64,000 nt of DNA from Bradyrhizobium elkanii WSM2783 (GTDB lineage Bacteria; Pseudomonadota; Alphaproteobacteria; Rhizobiales; Xanthobacteraceae). This document shows, in pieces, positions 1 through 8,670 of the stretch. Below the pieces are notes generated by a model that ran no database searches, was not told the origin of the DNA, and saw nothing but the letters and a program-made list of their open reading frames with translations. The stretch's first letter is position 1. Every line of letters starts with the position of its first letter. The position numbers were made by a program, and so were the translations under genes. The stretch spans positions 1-64,000 of the forward strand of contig NZ_AXAP01000039.1 in NCBI RefSeq assembly GCF_000472865.1, written 5' to 3'.

Positions 1-278
1 ACATCGTGATCATGGATAATCTCGGCAGCCACAAGTCGGCTGCTCTGCGTCGCATCATCCGAGGCGCCGGCGCCAGACTCTGGTATCTGCCGCCTTACTC
101 ACCCGACCTCAATCCGATCGAACAGACTTTCGCCAAGATCAAGCACTGGATGCGCATCGCGCAGAAGCGCACCCTCGAAGACATTTGGCGACACCTCGGC
201 GACCTCGTCACCTCGATCCAGCCTACCGAATGCAGCAACTACTTCGCCAACGCTGGATATGCTTCCATCAAAACGTGA
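1..278 (+). CDS. IS630-family transposase, C-terminal part (5' end outside window)
   Basis: The reading frame is already open at base 1 and stops at 278, so only about 90 C-terminal residues are visible. They contain the end of a DDE catalytic core: a MDNLGSHKS segment with the second catalytic Asp, then WYLPPYSPDLNPIEQTFAKIK, which is the classic IS630/Tc1-mariner signature ending in the catalytic Glu. Such enzymes cut and paste their own insertion sequence at TA targets. Whether the full element is intact cannot be judged because the 5' half lies outside the window. No terminal inverted repeat could be confirmed downstream. An intrinsic terminator-like hairpin follows at 317-350. Confidence 0.88.
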   Translation, partial: IVIMDNLGSHKSAALRRIIRGAGARLWYLPPYSPDLNPIEQTFAKIKHWMRIAQKRTLEDIWRHLGDLVTSIQPTECSNYFANAGYASIKT

Positions 279-316
279 AACGCTCTAACAGGCACGCGGC
301 ATTCAACGCAGAGCGC

Positions 317-350
317 ACAGGCCCGTTAGCAACGGGCCTGTTTTGATTTT
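317..350 (+). terminator. Intrinsic terminator after the transposase fragment
   Basis: A perfect 11-bp stem (317-327 with 331-341, three-base loop) is followed by a T-rich tract up to base 350. It reads as a rho-independent terminator on the plus strand. Confidence 0.75.
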
Positions 351-412
351 GGCCGCGAAATCGGCATGATGGCTTCCTTATCGCCCGCCCGATTGCTTCA
401 AGGAGTTCTGTC

Positions 413-727
413 ATGAAAAGTTGGATCGGTATCGCGCTCGTCGTCGGTGTATTGGCATTGGCATCAACGCCGTCGCTGACGACGAGGGCAGCAGCGCAGC
501 AGCGGATCGTCACGGAAACGGCCGACGCAGGCAAAGCCACGGATCTCAGCGCGCGCCGCTACAGGCCATACTACCGAAACGTTGATCGGTCCTATGCGGG
601 CTTCTATTACAGGCCCTATCAGCCTTACGTTCGCACTTACACGGAGCCTTACTACTTCCGACCATATCCATATGACAGGCTGGTCCCGTACGCATTCGGC
701 TTCCGGCATGACCCGTGGTGGTGGTGA
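413..727 (+). CDS. Small secreted Tyr/Arg/Pro-rich protein of unknown function
   Basis: A 104-residue protein. Residues 1-29 form a clear Sec signal peptide (short basic start, hydrophobic core, Ala-rich cleavage region). The mature part is rich in Tyr, Arg and Pro, with repeated YRPY/YYRPY motifs, and ends in three tryptophans. There is no recognisable enzymatic domain. The ATG at 413 follows a good AAGGAG ribosome site. It is probably a periplasmic or envelope-associated structural peptide, but no function can be assigned. It stands alone between the transposase remnant and the convergent small gene at 967-1176. Confidence 0.6.
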   Translation: MKSWIGIALVVGVLALASTPSLTTRAAAQQRIVTETADAGKATDLSARRYRPYYRNVDRSYAGFYYRPYQPYVRTYTEPYYFRPYPYDRLVPYAFGFRHDPWWW

Positions 728-892
728 AGACGGAAAGCCTCCCAGCAGAGGGCGACCGCGTCGCACGCTTCGTATTATAGGGTGTTCACTTCGTTATCTC
801 TGACGTCGTGACAGGGGCGGCCGAACATGCGCGACGACACGCCGCTGACGCGGCGCAATCATCGTTGGGCACGTAGCAGCGAACCGCAGGAG

Positions 893-929
893 ATGTGGAG
901 GCCCGGGGTCAAGCCCGGGCGTGACAAGT
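893..929. repeat. Short GC-rich palindromic repeat
   Basis: An inverted repeat built around GCCCGGG on both arms. It is one of many short palindromes scattered between genes in this window, and lies between the convergent genes at 413-727 and 967-1176. The rest of the interval 728-966 shows nothing recognisable. Confidence 0.5.
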
Positions 930-966
930 CAGTCGCGAAATCGACCTCTCGAACCGGTGCGGTGCA

Positions 967-1176
967 TCAGTCCCAGTCCCTGAACTTCCAGGACTTCAGC
1001 TTCCACGGCGTCAGATTCTCCACCCGCCATTGCGCCCAGCGGTCCGGCGGCCAGTGGCTGAGGCGCGAGGTCTCTTTCGCCTGCGGCATTGGATCGATCA
1101 CGCGCGGCATGGTTCGGCGCCGGCTCTGGCGCGTCGCCTCGCTGATCATATCGACATATTCGCGCTTGTCGGCCAT
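967..1176 (-). CDS. Small conserved-looking hypothetical protein downstream of leuC
   Basis: A 69-residue basic protein without signal peptide. It has an Arg-rich middle (around residues 15-25) and a Trp-rich C-terminal half (WPPDRWAQW, WKLKSWKFRDWD). The frame has normal GC-rich third positions, and the ATG follows an AAGGAG ribosome site five bases upstream. It lies about 100 bp behind leuC on the same strand and may be transcribed with it. The ribosome site sits inside a perfect hairpin (1181-1212), which suggests translational control. The function is unknown; the basic and aromatic character would fit a nucleic-acid-binding or protein-interaction role, but that is inference. Confidence 0.6.
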   Translation of the reverse strand: MADKREYVDMISEATRQSRRRTMPRVIDPMPQAKETSRLSHWPPDRWAQWRVENLTPWKLKSWKFRDWD

Positions 1177-1180
1177 GCCG

Positions 1181-1212
1181 GCTCCTTGCGAAACGATGCA
1201 TTCGCAAGGAGC
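1181..1212 (-). promoter_or_regulatory. Hairpin sequestering the ribosome-binding site of the 69-aa gene
   Basis: On the minus strand a perfect 12-bp inverted repeat (1212-1201 with 1192-1181, eight-base loop) ends four bases before the ATG at 1176. Its 3' arm contains the AAGGAG ribosome site. No U-run follows, so it is not an intrinsic terminator. In mRNA the fold would hide the initiation region. Confidence 0.6.
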
Positions 1213-1219
1213 AAGTTTG

Positions 1220-1241
1220 CGCCTCGTCGCTTAACGAGGCG
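1220..1241 (-). other. Second hairpin in the leuC downstream spacer
   Basis: An 8-bp perfect stem (1220-1227 with 1234-1241, six-base loop) lies between the leuC stop codon and the hairpin at 1181-1212. It could be a weak terminator or a processing or stability structure for leuC mRNA; the U-run is too short to decide. Confidence 0.4.
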
Positions 1242-1274
1242 TTTCCGGGATCGATCGAGGTTGAACGAAGGCGG

Positions 1275-2681
<1,407 letters not shown>

Positions 2682-2758
2682 GAGCATCAGCTCCAGCGAT
2701 GTTGTGATAGCGGATCGGCGCGGTTAGGCGCCGGGGCAAACGAAGGGACGGCGCAGCA

Positions 2759-2887
2759 TCAAGCTGCGCGCGTAAGCTCCGACGTCGCCGAGGTCGCAAA
2801 GCGCCCGAAGAACCGGCCAGGCAGCCGCGAGCGATCGTCGATCACGACGCGCTTGATGGGCTCGATGCTGGTCTGATCTGGAACCAT
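2759..2887 (-). CDS. Possible 42-aa small protein in the leuC leader
   Basis: An ATG-initiated frame of 42 codons running from 2887 to a TGA at 2759-2761, about 75 bases before leuC. Roughly three quarters of its codons end in G or C, like the surrounding genes, which is unusual for a random leader frame. The product is hydrophilic and mixed-charge, with an Arg-rich stretch RSRLPGRFFGRF. There is no good ribosome site: an AT-rich promoter-like segment lies just upstream, so it might be translated leaderless. It has no run of Leu codons, so it is not a classical leucine attenuator peptide. It may be unreal. Confidence 0.35.
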   Translation of the reverse strand: MVPDQTSIEPIKRVVIDDRSRLPGRFFGRFATSATSELTRAA

Positions 2888-2893
2888 TCTACA
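2877..2893 (-). promoter_or_regulatory. Irr-box-like dyad upstream of leuC
   Basis: The dyad TGTAGAA-N3-TTCCAGA (read on the minus strand) matches the Rhizobiales iron control element TTTAGAA-N3-TTCTAAA at 11 of 14 defined positions. It overlaps the start of the 42-codon frame and lies directly downstream of an AT-rich TATATAT segment (2895-2901) that could be a -10 element. A repressor bound here would block transcription. The match is weaker than that at acnA. Confidence 0.45.
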
Positions 2894-2972
2894 AATATAT
2901 AGCAGGCCAATCCGGAATCGCGAGTGCTTTCAACGCGCGTCAGGATGCGCCATATGCGCGATTACGTGACCT

Positions 2973-3044
2973 TCACCCTGAGGAGCGCGCCACCGGCGGG
3001 GCCTCATCCTTCGAGACGCGCTTTCCGCGCTCCTCGGGATGAGG
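2973..3044. repeat. Palindromic intergenic repeat (CCTGAGGAGCGC type)
   Basis: Near-inverted arms beginning CACCCTGAGGAGC and ending GCTCCTCGGGATGAG, with a short internal GAGACGCG stretch. It lies between the leuC leader and the rplS terminator. Confidence 0.65.
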
Positions 3045-3076
3045 GATGAGCAGTTGGGTCCGCTGTGACGGCGGTA

Positions 3077-3107
3077 ACAAAAAAAGCGCGGGGACCGGCC
3101 CCGCGCT
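3077..3107 (-). terminator. Intrinsic terminator of the ffh/rpsP-rplS cluster
   Basis: Read on the minus strand, a 9-bp GC-rich perfect stem (3085-3093 with 3099-3107, five-base loop) is followed by a run of seven T. It lies 31 bases behind the rplS stop. Confidence 0.9.
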
Positions 3108-3137
3108 CTTGGTCGCATCCGAGTTGGTCGGATGGGA

Positions 3138-3527
3138 TTACTCGTTGACCGCGGCGGCGCGATCCTGCTTGTCCTGCTTCTCGACGATGCGGGCCGATTT
3201 GCCGCGCAGGCCGCGCAGATAATAAAGCTTGGCGCGACGCACCTTGCCGCGGCGCACCACCTTGATCGAGTCGATCATCGGCGACATCACCGGGAAGACG
3301 CGCTCCACGCCCTCGCCATAGGAGATCTTGCGCACCGTGAAGCTCTCGTTGAGGCCGGAGCCCGAACGGCCGATGCAGACGCCTTCATAGGCCTGCACGC
3401 GGGTGCGGTCGCCTTCGACCACCTTGACGTTGACGATCACGGTGTCGCCGGGCGCGAATTCCGGGATCTGCTTGGTCGCAGCGAGCTTGTCGTACTGCTC
3501 TTTTTCGAGCTGCTGGATGAGGTTCAT
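3138..3527 (-). CDS. rplS: 50S ribosomal protein L19
   Basis: A 129-residue ribosomal protein that lies at the 30S-50S interface. The sequence begins MNLIQQLEKEQ and contains the family-typical FAPGDTVIVNVKVVEGDR, a central VQAYEGVCIGRSG and RRGKVRRAKLYYLRG. The start is fixed by a GGAG ten bases upstream; the open frame extends further 5' but without family similarity. The tail is somewhat longer than in E. coli L19 and charged. It is last in the order rpsP-rimM-trmD-rplS and is followed by a strong terminator. Confidence 0.98.
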   Translation of the reverse strand: MNLIQQLEKEQYDKLAATKQIPEFAPGDTVIVNVKVVEGDRTRVQAYEGVCIGRSGSGLNESFTVRKISYGEGVERVFPVMSPMIDSIKVVRRGKVRRAKLYYLRGLRGKSARIVEKQDKQDRAAAVNE

Positions 3528-3634
3528 TGAAATCTCCATCGGAGGCGCGCCCAGCACCGACGCGGGCTGCGCAAGAATTCGGTCTATCCTGATTGCGGAT
3601 TTGGGCGCTCCTATAAGGCAAAGCGGAGGCTTTG

Positions 3635-4348
3635 TCACCCGTCTGTCGTGTTTTTTGTGCCGTGCCGCGCGGCCCACAAGTCCGGCCGCCTGACCCGGGT
3701 CAGAGCCTCGGATTGGGCCTGCCGCCAAGCTGCAACCTTGGCATGATCGCCCGACGTGAGGATTTCCGGGATCGGCCGGCCCTCGAACTCCTGCGGGCGG
3801 GTAAATTGAGGGTATTCCAGTAGTCCTTCGGAGAAGCTTTCGTCTTCCCCGGAGGCCTGCTTGCCCATCACCCCCGGCAACAGCCGCACGCAGGCGTCGA
3901 TCAGGGCCATGGCGGCGATTTCTCCGCCCGAGAGCACATAATCCCCGATCGAGACCTCCTGGAGCCCGCGCGCCTCGATTACCCGCTCATCGACTCCCTC
4001 GAAACGGCCGCAGACGATGAGGGGACCTGGGCCGGACGCGAGTTCCGCAACCAGGGACTGGGTCAGTGGCCGACCGCGCGGGCTCATTAAGAGCCGTGGC
4101 CGGTTCGGCGCGATCTCGGTGGCATCGATGGCGGCGGCCAGGATGTCGGCACGGAGCACCATGCCCGGCCCGCCGCCGGCGGGGGTGTCGTCCACGCTGC
4201 GGTGCCTGTCGATCGCAGAATCCCTGATGTCCCGCGTTTCCAGAGCCCATAGCCCGGAGGCGAGTGCCCTGCCGGCAAGGCTGACGCCGAGCGGCCCGGG
4301 AAACATCTCCGTGAACAGGGTCAGGACGGTGGAGCGCCATATGGTCAT
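3635..4348 (-). CDS. trmD: tRNA (guanine-37-N1)-methyltransferase
   Basis: It methylates G37 of tRNAs with a G at position 36, using S-adenosylmethionine, and so prevents +1 frameshifting. The 237 residues carry the SPOUT trefoil-knot signatures: DDTPAGGGPGMVLR near residue 55, LIVCGRFEGVDERV near residue 110 and IGDYVLSGGEIAAM near residue 130. It sits between rimM and rplS as in most bacteria. A large palindromic repeat separates it from rimM. Confidence 0.98.
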   Translation of the reverse strand: MTIWRSTVLTLFTEMFPGPLGVSLAGRALASGLWALETRDIRDSAIDRHRSVDDTPAGGGPGMVLRADILAAAIDATEIAPNRPRLLMSPRGRPLTQSLVAELASGPGPLIVCGRFEGVDERVIEARGLQEVSIGDYVLSGGEIAAMALIDACVRLLPGVMGKQASGEDESFSEGLLEYPQFTRPQEFEGRPIPEILTSGDHAKVAAWRQAQSEALTRVRRPDLWAARHGTKNTTDG

Positions 4349-4416
4349 CGGTCATCGGGTTCCGTTCGGGTGCCGCAGCCGTGAGGTCGAGATCTTGACC
4401 TGGTGGAGGTCATTCG

Positions 4417-4535
4417 TCGTCCCGGCGAAGGCCGGGACCCATAACCACAGAAACCTATGGTGTGCTTAGCGGGAGCACCAGCGAACGCAACGACGGACAG
4501 CCGTGGTTATGGGTCCCCGCCTTCGCGGGGACGAC
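4417..4535. repeat. Large inverted repeat between rimM and trmD
   Basis: Two 35-base arms (about 4417-4451 and 4501-4535) are inverted copies differing at only two positions, each with a CCCGGCGAAGGCCGGG or CCCCGCCTTCGCGGGG mini-palindrome. The right arm lies inside the rimM coding region and encodes its C-terminus. Confidence 0.8.
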
Positions 4536-5052
4536 CTTGGGATGAATCTTCGCCCTCAATCTCTTCAGGCAATTCGACGATCACCCGTCCGCCAGAGAGG
4601 TCGACGGTCGGCACTACCGCGTTGGTGAACGGCAGCATCATGGTCGCGCCCTGCGGCGGTGCGATTTCGATGATGTCGCCGGCGCCGAAATTATGGATCG
4701 CAACGACCTTGCCAAGCGGCTGGTCGGCGGTCGTGACAGCGGCAAGGCCGATCAGATCAGCGTGGTAGTATTCGTCGTCGTCCGTTTCGGGCAATCGCTC
4801 GCGCGGAACGTAGAGCTCAAGCCCGTTCAGCCGCTCGGCCTCTTCGCGCGTAGATACGTCCTTGAACGTCGCGACCAGATGATCCTTCGCCTCGCGGACA
4901 TGCGCGACCTCGAACTGGCGCGTGCCGTCCTTGGTCGTCAGCGGGCCGTAATGCTTCACGGCCAGCGGGTCTTCGGTGAAGGTCCAAAGCTTAACGGCGC
5001 CGCGCACGCCATGCGCAGCGCCGATCCGAGCGACGCAAACCGGTGTGGACAC
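4507..5052 (-). CDS. rimM: Ribosome maturation factor RimM
   Basis: A 30S assembly factor that binds S19 and helps mature the 16S 3' domain. The N-terminal RimM beta-barrel (VCVARIGAAHGVRGAVKLWTF) and the C-terminal PRC-barrel (YYHADLIGLAAV, GAGDIIEI) are both present in 181 residues. The start is a GTG at 5052 with no strong ribosome site, 18 bases behind rpsP, so translational coupling is likely. The last 12-13 residues (ending RPREGGDP) are encoded by the palindromic repeat at 4417-4535 and do not belong to the family core. Confidence 0.96.
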   Translation of the reverse strand: MSTPVCVARIGAAHGVRGAVKLWTFTEDPLAVKHYGPLTTKDGTRQFEVAHVREAKDHLVATFKDVSTREEAERLNGLELYVPRERLPETDDDEYYHADLIGLAAVTTADQPLGKVVAIHNFGAGDIIEIAPPQGATMMLPFTNAVVPTVDLSGGRVIVELPEEIEGEDSSQGRPREGGDP

Positions 5053-5070
5053 CGTCGTGCGCCGAAAAGC

Positions 5071-5403
5071 TTACGCCTTCGCGGCGGCTTCGGCCTGGGC
5101 CTTCCGCTCCTTGCGCGGCACGGCCTTTTCCGGGTTGTTGCGCGACGCGCGCTTCACGACGCCGGCCGCATCGAGGAAGCGGGTGACGCGGTCCGACGGC
5201 TGCGCGCCCTTGGCGAGCCAGGCCTTCACCTTGTCCATGTCGAGCTTCAGCCGCGCCTCGCTGTCCTTCGGCAGCAGCGGATTGAAGTGGCCGAGCCGCT
5301 CGATGAAGCGGCCGTCGCGCGGAAAGCGCGAGTCGGCGACGACGACGTGATAGACCGGACGCTTCTTGGTGCCGGCGCGCGCAAGACGGATAACGACAGA
5401 CAT
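5071..5403 (-). CDS. rpsP: 30S ribosomal protein S16
   Basis: A 110-residue protein with the family start MSVVIRLARAGTKKRPVYHVVVADSR and GRFIERLGHFNPLL. It is required for 30S assembly. The Ala/Lys-rich C-terminal extension (about residues 85-110) is common in alphaproteobacteria. AGGAG lies seven bases before the ATG. It is the first gene of the rpsP-rimM-trmD-rplS run and is separated from ffh by a palindromic repeat. Confidence 0.98.
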   Translation of the reverse strand: MSVVIRLARAGTKKRPVYHVVVADSRFPRDGRFIERLGHFNPLLPKDSEARLKLDMDKVKAWLAKGAQPSDRVTRFLDAAGVVKRASRNNPEKAVPRKERKAQAEAAAKA

Positions 5404-5450
5404 TTAGTTCTCCTGATGAATGGTTTGATTTGGATGTTGGTCAGTTACGC

Positions 5451-5535
5451 CGTCATTGCGAGCGCAAGCGAAGCAATCCATAGCGCCGCATGTGGAGGCG
5501 TGGATTGCTTCGTCGCTTCGCTCCTCGCAATGACG
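5451..5535. repeat. Palindromic repeat (CATTGCGAGCGAAGC type)
   Basis: An inverted repeat with arms around GTCATTGCGAGCG and CGCAATGACG, plus inner copies of GAAGCAATCCA and its complement. It fills the ffh-rpsP spacer. Confidence 0.75.
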
Positions 5536-5542
5536 AGAGAGG

Positions 5543-7090
5543 TCATTTCTTCTTCCCCGGAAAGCCGCCGAGGCCCGGCAGTGTCGGCTTGCCGCTGAGG
5601 CCGGTGAGCCCTGGCACGTTCGGCAGGCCCTGGCGCAGCCCGACGGGGAGTTCCTTCGGCAGGTTTGGCAGGCCGCCACCGGGCGCGCCCTGCATCTTCT
5701 CGGCCAACGCCTTCATCTCTTCCGGCGAAGGTGGCTTCATGCTGCCGCCAAAACCCATCGCCTGCGCGATGCCGGCGAGCGGGCCGCGTTTGCCCGAACC
5801 CATGGCCTTCATCATGTCGGACATGTTCCGGTGCATCTTGAGCAGCTTGTTGACCTGCTCGACGTTCTGGCCGGCGCCCGCAGCGATGCGCTTCTTGCGG
5901 CTGGCCTTGAGGATGTCCGGGTTCTTGCGCTCCTGCCGCGTCATCGAATCGATGATCGCGACCTGGCGCTTCAGGATCTTGTCGTCGATCCCGGCGGCGG
6001 CGATCTGGTTCTTCATCTTAGCAATGCCGGGCATCATGCCCATCAGGCCGCTGATGCCGCCCATATTCGCCATCTGCATGAGCTGCTCGCGCATATCATT
6101 GAGGTCGAACTGGCCCTTGCGCATCCGCTCGGCGGTGCGCGCGGCCTTCTCGGCATCGATGTTGGCGGCGGCACGCTCGACCAGCGACACCACGTCGCCC
6201 ATGCCGAGGATGCGGCCGGCGATGCGGCTCGGATGGAAGTCCTCCAGCGCGTCGGTCTTTTCGCCGGTACCGATCAGCTTGATCGGCTTGCCGGTCACCG
6301 CGCGCATCGACAGCGCGGCGCCGCCGCGGCCATCGCCGTCGACTCGCGTCAGCACGATGCCGGTCAGCCCGACGCGCTGGTCGAACGAGCGCGCGAGATT
6401 GACGGCGTCCTGGCCGGTCAGGGAGTCCGCGACCAGGAGCACTTCATGCGGATTGGTGGCGGCTTTGATCTCGGCCGCCTCTTGCATCATCTCTTCGTCG
6501 AGCGTGGTGCGGCCGGCGGTGTCGAGCAGCACGACGTCATAGCCGCCGAGCTTGCCGGCCTCGATCGCACGCCGCGCGATCTGCGGCGGCTTCTGGCCGG
6601 CGACGATCGGCAGCGTCGGGATGTCGAGGTCGCGGCCGAGCACGGCCAATTGCTCCATCGCCGCCGGACGATAGACGTCGAGCGAAGCCATCAGCACCTT
6701 GCGCTTGTCGCGCTGGACCATGCGGCGGGCGAGCTTTGCGGTGGTGGTCGTCTTACCGGAACCCTGCAGGCCGACCATCATGATCGGAATCGGCGGCACC
6801 GTGTTGAGGTCGATGGTCTGGCCGTCGGAACCGAGCGTGGCGACCAGCTCGTCGTGGACGATCTTGACCACCATCTGGCCTGGCGTGACCGACTTGACGA
6901 CGGTGGCGCCGACCGCCTGCTCGCGCACGCGCTCGGTGAAACTCCTGACAACCTCGAGCGCGACGTCGGCCTCGAGCAGCGCGCGGCGCACTTCGCGCAT
7001 CGCGGCGTCGACATCCTTTTCGGTGAGCGCACCGCGCCCTGTCAGCCGATCAAGGATGCCACCAAGCTTTTCCGACAGATTGTCGAACAA
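5543..7090 (-). CDS. ffh: Signal recognition particle protein Ffh (SRP54)
   Basis: The GTPase of the SRP; with 4.5S RNA it delivers nascent membrane proteins to FtsY and SecYEG. The 515 residues show an N domain, the G domain (GLQGSGKTTTTAKLA about residue 107, DTAGRTTLDEEMM about 190, TRVDGDGRGG about 250) and a Met-rich M domain from about residue 325. The tail is Gly/Pro/Leu-rich and ends GGFPGKKK. Translation appears to start at a TTG (7090) with AAAGGA nine bases upstream. Its partner receptor gene ftsY is about 6 kb away in this same window. Confidence 0.97.
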   Translation of the reverse strand: MFDNLSEKLGGILDRLTGRGALTEKDVDAAMREVRRALLEADVALEVVRSFTERVREQAVGATVVKSVTPGQMVVKIVHDELVATLGSDGQTIDLNTVPPIPIMMVGLQGSGKTTTTAKLARRMVQRDKRKVLMASLDVYRPAAMEQLAVLGRDLDIPTLPIVAGQKPPQIARRAIEAGKLGGYDVVLLDTAGRTTLDEEMMQEAAEIKAATNPHEVLLVADSLTGQDAVNLARSFDQRVGLTGIVLTRVDGDGRGGAALSMRAVTGKPIKLIGTGEKTDALEDFHPSRIAGRILGMGDVVSLVERAAANIDAEKAARTAERMRKGQFDLNDMREQLMQMANMGGISGLMGMMPGIAKMKNQIAAAGIDDKILKRQVAIIDSMTRQERKNPDILKASRKKRIAAGAGQNVEQVNKLLKMHRNMSDMMKAMGSGKRGPLAGIAQAMGFGGSMKPPSPEEMKALAEKMQGAPGGGLPNLPKELPVGLRQGLPNVPGLTGLSGKPTLPGLGGFPGKKK

Positions 7091-7557
7091 TGCCGTTGTC
7101 CTTTGCCTGTTACAGGCGCTGCCTTAGACTCTTTAGTCCGTCATACCCCGCGAAGGCGGGGTATCCAGTACGCCGGGACCTCGCATCAAAACGAACGCGG
7201 CCGGCTACTGGATCACCCGCCTTCGCGGGTGATGACCACCTAGGTGTCCCGACGCAGAACGCCAAGACGATCTGCCAAAAGACGGTCTTCCAAACACTTT
7301 CGCGCCCGAGGGCGCACAGCGCTGTCGGGCGTTGGCCTCCGGTCTCGAGGGGCCGGTCGGCGGGTCGAAAAGAACGATCTTTCCGAGAAAGTGGCAGCGT
7401 TAAACCCCCACCGAGGCCGAAAGTCAAGGAAAAGTCGGGTGAGGTGATCCGAATTGAACCCGTAAAGACATGAAAGTACTTATGTTTCGGTCATCGGTTC
7501 CAATTTATGTACTCACCGCCATATAAATTCCCACGTCACTATCCGTGATACAGGCCC
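7091..7557. other. Divergent intergenic region between ffh and the MBL-fold gene
   Basis: It contains the palindromic repeat at 7139-7237 and the 5' regions of both flanking genes. The remainder (7238-7557) has no credible coding frame. No clear promoter hexamers could be assigned. Confidence 0.5.
7139..7237. repeat. Palindromic repeat (CCCCGCGAAGGCGGGG type)
   Basis: Arms CGTCATACCCCGCGAAGGCG and CGCCTTCGCGGGTGATGAC, each containing its own mini-palindrome. It is related to the element at 4417-4535 and the one at 37833-37933. Confidence 0.75.
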
Positions 7558-8622
7558 GTGCCCATCACCCGTCGCCGCATTTTTGGACTGCTCGCCGGTA
7601 CCGCCGCCGTAGTGGGCGTGCCGTCTGCTTGGATTGACCGCATGAAGACCTATGACGGCCCCGTCTCCGATCATTTCGATGGCTTGCGCTTCTTCGATCC
7701 TCACGGCGCGCCGCCCAAGAAACTGGCCGAGGTGCTGCGCTGGCAGTTCGACGGCGAGCGGAAGCGCGTGACCTGGCCGGACTGGGTGCCAAGTCCTCAC
7801 GCCGATACGCCGCCGCCGCGGGTCGAGGGCGACAAGGTGCGGCTGTCCTTTGTCGGCCATGTGAGCTGGCTGATCCAGGCCGCCGGTCTCAATATATTGG
7901 TCGACCCGGTGTGGTCGATGCGCGCCTCACCGTTCTCCTGGGCGGGACCGAAGCGACGCAATGATCCCGGCATCGCCTTCGAGGCGCTGCCCGAGATCGA
8001 TGTCGTGCTGGTATCGCACGGCCATTACGATCATCTCGATATCGCGACGCTGTCGAAGCTGGCGGCGAAGTTCTCGCCGCGCGTGATCACGCCGCTCGGC
8101 AACGACGTCACCATGCGCGAGGCGGATCGCGCGATCAAAGCCGAAGCGTTCGACTGGCAGGATCGTGTCGAGCTTGGCAACGGCCTCGCCGTGACGCTGG
8201 TGCCGACCCGGCACTGGTCGGCGCGCGGGCTGCTCGACCGCAACAAGGCGCTGTGGGCGAGCTTCGTGCTGGAGACGCCGGTCGGCAAACTCTACATCGT
8301 CTGCGATTCCGGCTATGGCGATGGCGGCCATTTTCGCCGTGTCGCCGAGGCGCACGGCCCGCTGCGCCTCGCGATCCTGCCGATCGGCGCCTATGAGCCG
8401 CGCTGGTTCATGCGTGACCAGCACATGAATCCGGAAGATGCGGTGAAGGCGCTGGCCGATTGCGGCGCCGCGCAGGCCCTGGCGCATCACCATGGCACCT
8501 TCCAGCTCACCGATGAGGCCATCGATGCGCCGGTGATCGCGCTTGGCGAGGCGCTGGACCAGGCGGAAGTGCCGCGCGATAAATTCGCGGTGCTGAAGCC
8601 GGGACAGGTGTTCGAGATCTAA
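7558..8622 (+). CDS. MBL-fold metal-dependent hydrolase (UlaG/NAPE-PLD-like)
   Basis: A 354-residue metallo-beta-lactamase-fold enzyme. The metal-binding core is visible as VSHGHYDHLD (about residue 150), with an upstream FVGHVSWLIQ and LVDPVWSMRASPFSW typical of the NAPE-PLD-like/RomA branch. Further His and Asp ligands lie in PTRHWSARG, CDSGYGDG and ALAHHHGTF. The N-terminus TRRRIFGLLAGTAAVVG resembles a twin-arginine signal or a membrane anchor. The start is GTG (7558). The substrate is not known; phosphodiester or lactone hydrolysis is typical of relatives. It converges on the SIMPL gene. Confidence 0.85.
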   Translation: MPITRRRIFGLLAGTAAVVGVPSAWIDRMKTYDGPVSDHFDGLRFFDPHGAPPKKLAEVLRWQFDGERKRVTWPDWVPSPHADTPPPRVEGDKVRLSFVGHVSWLIQAAGLNILVDPVWSMRASPFSWAGPKRRNDPGIAFEALPEIDVVLVSHGHYDHLDIATLSKLAAKFSPRVITPLGNDVTMREADRAIKAEAFDWQDRVELGNGLAVTLVPTRHWSARGLLDRNKALWASFVLETPVGKLYIVCDSGYGDGGHFRRVAEAHGPLRLAILPIGAYEPRWFMRDQHMNPEDAVKALADCGAAQALAHHHGTFQLTDEAIDAPVIALGEALDQAEVPRDKFAVLKPGQVFEI

Positions 8623-8623
8623 C

Positions 8624-8649
8624 GTCGTCCCGGCCGAGCCCGGGACGAC
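8624..8649. repeat. Mini-palindrome between convergent genes
   Basis: A perfect 10-bp stem (8624-8633 with 8640-8649, six-base loop) sits right after the MBL gene stop. It could terminate transcription from either side, but no T-run is present. Confidence 0.5.
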
Positions 8650-8670
8650 AGCCTCATCTGTTCGGCTTGC

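Noticed and set aside
7238..7557. Possible small genes in the ffh-MBL spacer
   Set aside because: Several short frames exist but lack ribosome sites and consistent third-position bias.
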